DNA of 19,829 bases, from contig JBBIII010000049.1 in NCBI GenBank assembly GCA_037446575.1, forward strand, positions 1 through 19,829. The letters run 5' to 3'. The notes under the pieces are model-generated. The model did not search any database. It was given only the letters and a program-made list of their open reading frames with translations, and was not told where the DNA came from. This document shows positions 12,887 through 19,829 of this stretch, piece after piece. This DNA is from JBBIII01 sp037446575. Its GTDB lineage: Bacteria > Bacteroidota > Ignavibacteria > UBA10030. A program made the position numbers and the translations under genes. How positions within the stretch are numbered: the first letter of the stretch is position 1; each line of letters opens with the position of its first letter.

Positions 12887-14716
12887 TCATTCAACAGTAA
12901 CACTCTTTGCAAGGTTGCGAGGTTGATCAACATTACATCCGCGAGCTACCGCTATATAATAGGCGAGCAATTGCAAAGGTACAACAGCAAGTATTGGCGC
13001 AAATAAATCGAGTGTGGCAGGTATTTTTATTAGGTAGTCTGCTAACTTTCTAATACCATCCTCTTCGTTAATAATTGCAATCACTTTTCCATTCCGAGCT
13101 TTAACTTCTTGAATATTACTCAAAACTTTATCATAAGTATTATCTCGAGGTGCAATAAACACGACCGGCATATTTTCATCAATTAATGCGATTGGACCAT
13201 GCTTCATTTCGGCGGCAGGGTAACCTTCGGCATGAATGTAAGATATTTCTTTTAATTTTAACGCTCCTTCTAAAGCGGCTGGGAAGTTATAACCCCTGCC
13301 AAGATATAAGAAATTCTTCATGTCTTTAAATGCACCTGCTATGTATTCGATTTGTTTTGTATCCGATAAAATCTTTTTTATTTTTTCCGGCAATTGCATT
13401 AATTCCTTCACTATTTTTTTCCCCTCTTCAACCGGCATTCCTTTTCTTCGCGCTATTAAAATTGTGATAAGCGATAATACGATCAACTGCGATGTAAATG
13501 CTTTAGTTGACGCAACTCCTATTTCTGGTCCAGCATGGATATAAACACCTGCATCGCTTTCGCGCGCTATAGAACTGCCTACTACGTTGCATATTCCAAG
13601 CACAGTCGCGCCTTTCGATTTAGCTTCGCGTAACGCCGCTAAGGTATCTGCAGTTTCACCGCTTTGACTAATCAGAAATACAACATCATCTTTCGTAAGA
13701 ATCGGATTCCGATATCGAAATTCAGACGCATATTCTACTTCAACGGAAATATTAGCGTACTGTTCGAGCATGTATTCGCCAATTAATGCGGCATGCCAAG
13801 AAGTGCCGCAAGCGGCAAAGATTAAGCGAGGCGCTTTTATCATTTTATCTATAACTGAATCTAAACCGCCAAGTTTGACATCGCCTTTTTCTTCTATAAC
13901 ACGGCCTCGCATCGAATTATAAATTGTCTCAGGTTGTTCTTGAATTTCTTTAAGCATGAAATGCGCATATCCACCCTTTTCAATCTGCTCCAAATCAAAA
14001 GATATCTCCTCGATTGATTTGTTTATCTCTATATCAGATAGAGTTTTTGTCGTTATTTTTTCCGCCGTTACGACTGCAACTTCCCCATCTTCTAAGTAAA
14101 TAACTTTCCGTGTATGTTGCACCAACGCAGACGCATCTGAAGCTATAATTGTTTCTCCATCTCCATAACCAATTACTAATGGACTGCCTCTTCTTGCTAC
14201 AAATAAAGTATCCGGCTCGTAGGCAGTCATTACAATAATGCCGTACGTCCCTGTAACCTCGCTTAATGCGGCGCGTATTGAATAATCAATATTCTTGCTT
14301 GTCTTATACATTTCTTCAATAAAATGGACCAGAACCTCAGTGTCGGTTTCGGATTTGAACTTATGTCCAAGCGATTCTAATTTAGTTTTGATTGCCGCAT
14401 AATTATCTATAACGCCGTTATGTATTAGCGCAATCTTCCCCTCACAATCAGTATGTGGGTGCGCATTTATATCATTCGGAACGCCATGCGTTGCCCATCT
14501 TGTATGACCTATTCCTGTTACTGCCTCAAAGCCTAAACCCGATACAAATTTCTCTAATTCAGATACTTTACCAGCTCGTTTTTCAATGTACACTTTTCCA
14601 TTATTTAAAAGCGCTACTCCTGCAGAATCATATCCACGATATTCTAATCTCTTCAGACCGCTAAGTATTATTGGTAAAGCGTTTCTTTTACCGACATAAC
14701 CCACAATACCACACAT
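12887..14716 (-). CDS. glmS: Glutamine--fructose-6-phosphate aminotransferase (isomerizing)
   Basis: The 609-aa enzyme makes glucosamine-6-phosphate from fructose-6-phosphate and glutamine, the first committed step to UDP-GlcNAc for peptidoglycan and LPS. The N-terminal glutaminase starts MCGIVGYVG with nucleophile C2 and contains GIGHTRWATHG (68-78) and ALIHNGVIDNY (96-106). Two SIS domains follow (about 295-430 and 465-600) with CGTSWHAA (303-310), SQSGETADT (350-358), EIGVASTKAF (398-407), and the invariant C-terminus DQPRNLAKSVTVE. Length and all motifs are standard and the gene looks intact. A GGAG site precedes the ATG. Only 16 bp separate it from pgeF, so there is no room for a glmS ribozyme and its control must come from the operon promoter or from product inhibition. 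Confidence 0.98.
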   Translation of the reverse strand: MCGIVGYVGKRNALPIILSGLKRLEYRGYDSAGVALLNNGKVYIEKRAGKVSELEKFVSGLGFEAVTGIGHTRWATHGVPNDINAHPHTDCEGKIALIHNGVIDNYAAIKTKLESLGHKFKSETDTEVLVHFIEEMYKTSKNIDYSIRAALSEVTGTYGIIVMTAYEPDTLFVARRGSPLVIGYGDGETIIASDASALVQHTRKVIYLEDGEVAVVTAEKITTKTLSDIEINKSIEEISFDLEQIEKGGYAHFMLKEIQEQPETIYNSMRGRVIEEKGDVKLGGLDSVIDKMIKAPRLIFAACGTSWHAALIGEYMLEQYANISVEVEYASEFRYRNPILTKDDVVFLISQSGETADTLAALREAKSKGATVLGICNVVGSSIARESDAGVYIHAGPEIGVASTKAFTSQLIVLSLITILIARRKGMPVEEGKKIVKELMQLPEKIKKILSDTKQIEYIAGAFKDMKNFLYLGRGYNFPAALEGALKLKEISYIHAEGYPAAEMKHGPIALIDENMPVVFIAPRDNTYDKVLSNIQEVKARNGKVIAIINEEDGIRKLADYLIKIPATLDLFAPILAVVPLQLLAYYIAVARGCNVDQPRNLAKSVTVE

Positions 14717-14732
14717 TATAATTTCTCCACAT

Positions 14733-15440
14733 CTATGTTAAATAAATAATCGCTTTCATTCTGCCGGCTTTTTTCCCGTCTCTTCTATAAGAATGAAACA
14801 ATCGTTCTTCACAAATTGTACACTGCGAGCTCACTTCAATCTTTTCCGACACAACGCCTGATTCTTCAAGTTGAAGTTTATTTTCTCCTTTTAAATCGAC
14901 AAACATTTTTTTGCCGTGTAAATATACATTTTTGTTATCAAACATTACAGCGACCTCCTCACCTACCTCATAACAACAAGCGCCTGCCGAAGGTCCTATA
15001 AAAACAGATAAATTTTCAGGCGATGCGTTAAATTCTATTTTCATTTTCTCAATTGTTCTTTTCACTATTTTACTTGCCGTTCCTTTCCAACCTGCATGAA
15101 CAGCTCCGATAACTTTTTTAATAGGATCATAAAGCAGAATTGGAACGCAATCGGCAACAGATACCGCCAAAGCAAGTCTTTTTCTATCGGTAATCAACGC
15201 ATCACATTCGGAATATTTACCAGGAGTGTTCGCATTTACTACATTATTAGAATGAGATTGTTTTGGAATTGCTAATTGTTTTTCAGTTAAATTGAGTCTA
15301 CTTAAAAATTTCACGTTAATTTTTTCAGCATCTTTAGAATCCTTTGTAGTAAAAGTTTCTTCTTCATCTAAAAGCTTTGTGCTTATAGCTGCATTTAACT
15401 CTGGCATTTCCTTAAAAATATTGGGTATTATAATTTCCAT
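14733..15440 (-). CDS. pgeF: Peptidoglycan editing factor PgeF / YfiH-family purine nucleoside phosphorylase (laccase-like)
   Basis: The 235-aa member of the YfiH/YlmD/LACC1 family has usual length. The metal and active-site residues are present: H63 in KQSHSNNVV, C98 in SVADCVPILLYD, H115 in GAVHAGWKGT, the CCYEVGEEV stretch (155-163) and CTICEERLFHSYRRDG (207-222). The family has been described as a peptidoglycan editing factor (removing L-Ser from UDP-MurNAc-Ser in E. coli) and as a Zn-dependent purine nucleoside phosphorylase/adenosine deaminase; the old 'polyphenol oxidase' name is less likely. Its ATG begins 9 bp after the stop of the large sensor kinase and has no clear ribosome site, pointing to translational coupling. 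The glmS neighbour fits a peptidoglycan-precursor theme. Confidence 0.93.
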   Translation of the reverse strand: MEIIIPNIFKEMPELNAAISTKLLDEEETFTTKDSKDAEKINVKFLSRLNLTEKQLAIPKQSHSNNVVNANTPGKYSECDALITDRKRLALAVSVADCVPILLYDPIKKVIGAVHAGWKGTASKIVKRTIEKMKIEFNASPENLSVFIGPSAGACCYEVGEEVAVMFDNKNVYLHGKKMFVDLKGENKLQLEESGVVSEKIEVSSQCTICEERLFHSYRRDGKKAGRMKAIIYLT

Positions 15441-15449
15441 TTGTTTTTG

Positions 15450-18400
15450 CTAAATCGTCAATCGAATTTCAAAAGTTGTTCCCCTTTGACTCTGGCTTGA
15501 GCAGGTAATTGTTCCACCATGATCGTCAATAACCCTTTTAGCTATCGCTAAACCAAGTCCCATCCCCTCTGTTTTAGTCGAAAAATTCGGCATAAATATT
15601 TTCGACAGCAGTTCTTCTGAAATTCCTTGCCCATTATCGATAAATTTAATTACACATGTTTTATTGTCAACTGAAGTTACGACCGTAATAGTTCCCTTTT
15701 TATGTATTGCTTGAATAGCATTTCGAATTATATTAACAAAAACCCCGCGTAGTTGATCTCTATCAGCTAATATCATTATCGGTGTGTTTATCAGATTTTC
15801 GATAAAAACAATGCCTTCAACTTCCCTAAAAAGATTTACTGTTTCTTTAAGCAATTCGTTGATATTGAATTTCTCAAATTTTGTTTCAGGCAATTTAGCA
15901 AATTTAGAAAACTCAGAAGCAATTTTTGACAAAGCATCTATTTGATCTGTTACCGTAGTTGTTACACGCTGAAGAATTATTTCCCTATCCGGCGATTTAT
16001 CTTTGAAAACCTGTTTTAAGTGTTGGATAGAAAGTTTGATAGGAGTTAGCGGATTTTTTATTTCATGTGCAACTTGTTTTGCCATTTCTTTCCAAGCGTT
16101 TTCTCTTTCATGTTTAGCAAGTTCAATCATACTTGCGCGCAATTTAACAACCATTTCATTAAATGTTCGTGCTAAATCGCCTACTTCGTCATTTGACTTA
16201 ATTTCAACATTTACTTTCATATTTCCATCAGAAATGCCTTTTGCCGCTTCTGTTAACTTATGAAGCGGTTTTGTGAATCTGATAGAAAGCAACATTCCTC
16301 CAAACAATGCAATGCCAAAAATAATTCCATACATGCTAAATACATAAGCATTGCGTTGAGCCGACTCTGCTTCAATATCTTTCTGGCGATTCAATGTCGG
16401 GATTGCAATTATTCCTAAAATATTATTCCTAAATTTGATAGGGGCATAACCGACATAATATTCTACCAAGCCAATTTTTTCTTTGGTTGCATAGAAATTT
16501 TTTCCATCGTTGAAGAATGCCGAATAGACATCCCCCTTCATTCTCATATCAATAATAGATGCCCTATATAATTCAGAACGACTGCTCGCCTGTAACATAT
16601 TCATTCTATATACAGAAAAATCCATGCCGTATTCCGCGGTTAATGCTTCGCAAAAATCATCGTCAATTCCGATTTTAAAATCTTCTTCATCTGCAATATA
16701 TATTCCAATTCTATCTTGAAGCTGTTTCAACTCACGGTACAAATTTGATTTAATTTGTTGTTCAACTCGTTCAACTACAATTTGCTTATTATAATAACTT
16801 AATATTATTAATGGCAATAAAGTAATTCCGGCGAAACCCAAAAATAATTTTCCTCTAAATCCCAACTTCGGAATTTTTCTATATTGCCACAGCGCTACAA
16901 TAGGATAAACAGACAAAACAATTAAAGTTATAAGGAATGCCTTCAAATAAAAAAACAACTCCCACCTAAAATCCAATGTCTCCACACTCACCGATAAAAC
17001 CCTTTCTTGTGCTGAGATATCCTTAACAAATAATGTATTTGTCCATACGCCGTTTACTAAAATATCTTTCCACAACTTATTGTTAGTCGAGCTTTCAAAT
17101 TCTTTTTTTATCTGATCAGCTAATTTTATTTCCGGAAATAATTTTACTCCCGATGAAAATATAAGACTATCATTACGATATTCATTAATTGCAATTTCTC
17201 TCGATATGTTATTTTCAATTATTACATCATACTGTCTAAGAGGATCTATATCTCCTGAATAAAAAATGTTTTTATTGCGTTCAGAAAGAAGCAACGCCAC
17301 GCTCCCCAATAATTGACCATTCTGATCTCTAAAAGTAGTCCAACCCCCATACAATTGCCCAATCCCCGAACTGGCATATTCGTAAAAACAAATCGAGTTC
17401 TCTTCTTCTTCGAACACTTTGGTTAGCAGTTCACGCTGTTCCAACTTACTCATCCCAACTACAAATCTATCAAGCTCTTCGCCGGTCTTATCATAAATCA
17501 CAATTGACGAATTATATCCCTCTTTACCCAATAATGTTTTTGACCATTGAACGAAAGCCAAATTTTTTTCTTTAGCAAATTGAAGATTACTATCCGAGTT
17601 CAGATTGGATAGCGATGCCGCTGTAATTCGCAAACCATCTACTAGTATATATGTTAGCCAGCTATCAGATGGACGAAGCATATCAACTGCCGCCGTCTCT
17701 ATCACTTTTTGTTCTTTTTGTCTGATTCTTTGATTAAGTAAGGCAGTTCCCAATAAAAAAGAGGCGATTAACATGCTAATAAATATTCTACGGGTTAAAT
17801 AAAACTTATCAACCTCTTTTTTTTCCCGTTTGAAATAATATTCTGTAATCGCAACTACATAAAGAACAAAAAATGCCGCGCAAATTAAAACATTAAAAGG
17901 CGTTTTGTCAATAATTAAAAATATTATAAACGAAACAACTATAATTATCGTATATAAAACTAAAATTCTAATTTTATACAATTGCGGTAATTTAATCCGT
18001 ATACGCCAAATCATAATCATAGATAAGCATATTAATGAAACTCCAAGCATAAGTATATTTATATAGATAACAGCGGCTTCTTTTGTAAACAGAATTTCAG
18101 ATGGATTGTTAAATTGGACGGTAGAGTCAAACACAAAACTTCTGATTGCCTCGGCAAAACCTCTAAAAAACCATAAGCAAATAATAATAACAACGCCGTT
18201 AAATAAAATAACCAATGCATTTGGAATTTTTGTTGCAGATGGATATTCTTTTGGTGCTTTCAGTAAAAAAGTATAAAATAAAATAATAGATGAAATAAGA
18301 ATTGCCGTTATGCTAATTGTTAAATCACCTAAAGATGAACTTAATCCAAATACAAATGGCGACGCGAACAAATTAGGATTGAACATCCAACCGCCAAGAA

Positions 18401-19313
18401 TATTTGCCGGAAAATTTAACTGCCTCCAAATAATACGAAGTATCCATATAATGGCTACTATTGATATATTAAATACTATACCACGTTTATTAGTTTTGAG
18501 CCATAAAGCCGTAAAAATAGCAATAAGCAAACCAGCCATTGATAGACTAATCGATATCAAATCGTCTACGATTAAATTTATTTTTTCAATTTCGCTAATT
18601 AGACTGCCGCTATTTACAAAGCATTCGGCAATTGTATTATTATTAAAATCGGTGAGTTGGACAATATAACCTTCGGAATTAATTTCATCTTGTTGATTTG
18701 TTTTAAGAATAACTTTTACCTGAAGTTTTTTAGAAAGGTTATCGCTAAAACTAACCCTCTCAATATATCTATTCGTTATTGGCGAATTCAACTCTATCAA
18801 TTCACTTACTATCAAATAGCCCTTTTGTTTTGATATTAAAACGCCTAATACTAAATAAGTTTTAAGCCCGCTTTGAATAACGCGGATAAATTTTTCACTG
18901 GTGTCGGCAACAATTATTTTTTTATAGTCATTAGTTATGCTTGCTCCATTCCAAGCAACAAGATTTCCTTGGGGATCAACAATATCAAGTGTATAACTGG
19001 AAGGGAGGTTGTAAGAATTTATTTTGTTAAATATTCTTGATTCCACCGATAATTGTTCGTCTGTGGAAATCGCTTTAATGTCGCTCAATGCGCGTACTGC
19101 AATTTGAGTCAGATTATTTATATGTGTTTGAAATTCATTATGGATATTTTTTTCAATCGCTATGCGTTTATTTTCATGCTTCTTTTCCCAATTATAAGCT
19201 ACAATAACTGGGATAAATATTTTAGCTAATGTTAACACAGCAACGAATAATGCAAAAATTAAAAAGCCCCATATGGCGGGGCGCACATATTTTATGGAAC
19301 GTAATATTTTCAT
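15450..19313 (-). CDS. Very large 12-TM sensor histidine kinase, NtrY-like C-terminus
   Basis: In this 1287-aa protein hydrophobic segments lie at about 12-38, 251-272, 281-297, 330-352, 365-385, 413-437, 448-468, 472-490, 509-527, 786-808, 821-840 and 989-1009. Basic loops (LKTNKR, KAPKEYPSATK, WRIRIKLPQLYKIR, KREKKEVDK, QYRKIPK) put the N-terminus and HAMP inside and give three extracytoplasmic sensor regions: 39-250, 528-785 and 841-988. Segments 2-8 form a seven-TM block. A HAMP (about 1010-1062) leads to HisKA with VAHEIKNPLTPIKLS (acceptor H1083) and a HATPase with N box NIIRNAIQA (1194 onward), G1 DNGQGI (1226-1231) and G2 GMGLGLA (1250-1256). The HisKA sequence is of the NtrY/NtrB type, which usually pairs with sigma54 regulators. 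There is no receiver. The start has no Shine-Dalgarno and lies 7 nt after the upstream stop, so it is probably translationally coupled. The signal is unknown; the envelope genes downstream suggest an envelope cue. Confidence 0.93.
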   Translation of the reverse strand: MKILRSIKYVRPAIWGFLIFALFVAVLTLAKIFIPVIVAYNWEKKHENKRIAIEKNIHNEFQTHINNLTQIAVRALSDIKAISTDEQLSVESRIFNKINSYNLPSSYTLDIVDPQGNLVAWNGASITNDYKKIIVADTSEKFIRVIQSGLKTYLVLGVLISKQKGYLIVSELIELNSPITNRYIERVSFSDNLSKKLQVKVILKTNQQDEINSEGYIVQLTDFNNNTIAECFVNSGSLISEIEKINLIVDDLISISLSMAGLLIAIFTALWLKTNKRGIVFNISIVAIIWILRIIWRQLNFPANILGGWMFNPNLFASPFVFGLSSSLGDLTISITAILISSIILFYTFLLKAPKEYPSATKIPNALVILFNGVVIIICLWFFRGFAEAIRSFVFDSTVQFNNPSEILFTKEAAVIYINILMLGVSLICLSMIMIWRIRIKLPQLYKIRILVLYTIIIVVSFIIFLIIDKTPFNVLICAAFFVLYVVAITEYYFKREKKEVDKFYLTRRIFISMLIASFLLGTALLNQRIRQKEQKVIETAAVDMLRPSDSWLTYILVDGLRITAASLSNLNSDSNLQFAKEKNLAFVQWSKTLLGKEGYNSSIVIYDKTGEELDRFVVGMSKLEQRELLTKVFEEEENSICFYEYASSGIGQLYGGWTTFRDQNGQLLGSVALLLSERNKNIFYSGDIDPLRQYDVIIENNISREIAINEYRNDSLIFSSGVKLFPEIKLADQIKKEFESSTNNKLWKDILVNGVWTNTLFVKDISAQERVLSVSVETLDFRWELFFYLKAFLITLIVLSVYPIVALWQYRKIPKLGFRGKLFLGFAGITLLPLIILSYYNKQIVVERVEQQIKSNLYRELKQLQDRIGIYIADEEDFKIGIDDDFCEALTAEYGMDFSVYRMNMLQASSRSELYRASIIDMRMKGDVYSAFFNDGKNFYATKEKIGLVEYYVGYAPIKFRNNILGIIAIPTLNRQKDIEAESAQRNAYVFSMYGIIFGIALFGGMLLSIRFTKPLHKLTEAAKGISDGNMKVNVEIKSNDEVGDLARTFNEMVVKLRASMIELAKHERENAWKEMAKQVAHEIKNPLTPIKLSIQHLKQVFKDKSPDREIILQRVTTTVTDQIDALSKIASEFSKFAKLPETKFEKFNINELLKETVNLFREVEGIVFIENLINTPIMILADRDQLRGVFVNIIRNAIQAIHKKGTITVVTSVDNKTCVIKFIDNGQGISEELLSKIFMPNFSTKTEGMGLGLAIAKRVIDDHGGTITCSSQSQRGTTFEIRLTI

Positions 19314-19320
19314 TGCATTA

Positions 19321-19788
19321 TCAATATATATTGAATTGAGTAATTACCCACTTATCCTCTTGAAACGAAAGTGAAACATAAATTTGTGCAGACTTGTGAT
19401 TTCCCTTATAAATATAAACAAAACTTCCGGTTGCAAAGGGGGTAGGCGTATTATTGCTAATTTTTGAAAATTTAAACGAAACAGTGCGCAAATTAAAAAA
19501 ATAATCACTTAGAACAGCGAATGCCTGATTATGAGAAAAAAAACTTCGTTCACTTGTACCGATAGTTATAGAAACGGTCGCTCCAAAATCGTTTATAAGC
19601 TTCTCAATAGAATTTGTCTGTAAGCCAATTTCAATTCTCTTAAAAATTTCTTTGGCTTCAGGTACTTCTATTATTCTGCTCGCCTCAGGTTGGACAAGAT
19701 TCTCTTTTTGAACACGAGGCGAAGATTTTCTCGTTATTTGTGCTTCACTTATAAAGCAAACAAAGAATATGATAATCAGCCATTTCAT
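19321..19788 (-). CDS. Exported DUF4783-like (NTF2-like fold) protein
   Basis: The 155-aa protein begins with a short signal peptide (MKWLIIIFFVCFISEAQ, likely cut after residue 16 or 17). A basic linker follows (18-43), then a domain at about 44-155 that I match to DUF4783 of Bacteroidota: AKEIFKRIEIGLQTNSIEKLINDFG, a strand with an SxTxGTSE turn, HNQAFAVLSDYFF, and a C-terminal strand DKWVITQFNIY. The family is thought to adopt a cystatin/NTF2-like ligand-binding shape; its role is not known. It is first of the visible operon, 7 nt before the giant sensor kinase, so it may be a periplasmic accessory of that sensor (inference from position). The start is the ATG at 19788-19786, without a strong ribosome site. 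Confidence 0.8.
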   Translation of the reverse strand: MKWLIIIFFVCFISEAQITRKSSPRVQKENLVQPEASRIIEVPEAKEIFKRIEIGLQTNSIEKLINDFGATVSITIGTSERSFFSHNQAFAVLSDYFFNLRTVSFKFSKISNNTPTPFATGSFVYIYKGNHKSAQIYVSLSFQEDKWVITQFNIY

Positions 19789-19799
19789 TTTGGCGTCAA

Positions 19800-19826
19800 A
19801 TTATCAGAAAACGCTGAAAAAGTCAA
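19800..19826 (-). promoter_or_regulatory. Weak candidate promoter of the right-hand operon
   Basis: On the minus strand TTGACT (19821-19826) and GATAAT (19800-19805) resemble -35 and -10 boxes, but the spacer is only 15 nt and the leader to the ATG at 19788 would be a few bases. The true promoter may lie outside the window. Confidence 0.2.
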
Positions 19827-19829
19827 TTA

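Noticed and set aside
14717..14732. glmS ribozyme or riboswitch ahead of glmS
   Set aside because: Only 16 bp separate pgeF and glmS, far too short for the ribozyme.

Overview
This is an AT-rich, gene-dense stretch from a Gram-negative bacterium of the Bacteroidota/Ignavibacteriota assemblage, most likely Ignavibacteria-like. The evidence is a secreted protein ending in a type IX secretion C-terminal sorting domain with the YPNPFNPTTTIRYGL signature, a DUF4783-like periplasmic protein, large PAS/Cache-type sensor kinases typical of that group, and low GC combined with recognisable Shine-Dalgarno sites on many genes. The phylum is an inference from protein signatures only; there is no rRNA in the window.

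Left part (1-5976) is a signal-transduction island. On the minus strand, reading from the middle outward, lie a REC protein with a DHp-like tail that lacks the phospho-acceptor histidine (3410-4069), an NtrC-type sigma54 activator (1938-3317), a stand-alone receiver (1190-1654) and the N-terminus of a Cache-type membrane sensor that runs off the window (1-857). Divergently, on the plus strand, lie a two-TM membrane protein with an intact HHINNPL phospho-acceptor helix but no ATPase domain (4493-5056) and a TPR-linker-REC protein (5074-5976).

Middle part (6437-10489) is a tight plus-strand operon: a T9SS-exported surface protein, a soluble PAS-PAS-HisKA-HATPase-REC hybrid kinase, and two small exported beta-rich proteins. 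A sigma54-like site sits just upstream of it and could link it to the NtrC-type regulator. Between this operon and the next there is a 12-bp inverted repeat and a tRNA-Phe(GAA) on the minus strand with its own promoter and terminator, followed by the terminator of the right-hand operon.

Right part (19788 down to 10808) is one long minus-strand operon with gaps of 7, 9, 16, 62 and 40 bp: a DUF4783-like exported protein, a 1287-residue 12-TM NtrY-like sensor kinase, pgeF (YfiH/PgeF), glmS, an enoyl-ACP-reductase-like SDR and an acyl-CoA dehydrogenase. The theme is cell-envelope precursor and fatty-acid metabolism joined to an envelope sensor.

The most unusual content is the pair of DHp-only modules (one with His, one with Asp at the acceptor position) encoded back to back beside five receiver domains. 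Apart from the sensor cut by the left edge, the only intact kinases are the hybrid kinase at 7572-9554 and the big sensor at 15450-19313. This looks like a branched phosphorelay, possibly controlling the adjacent surface-protein operon.
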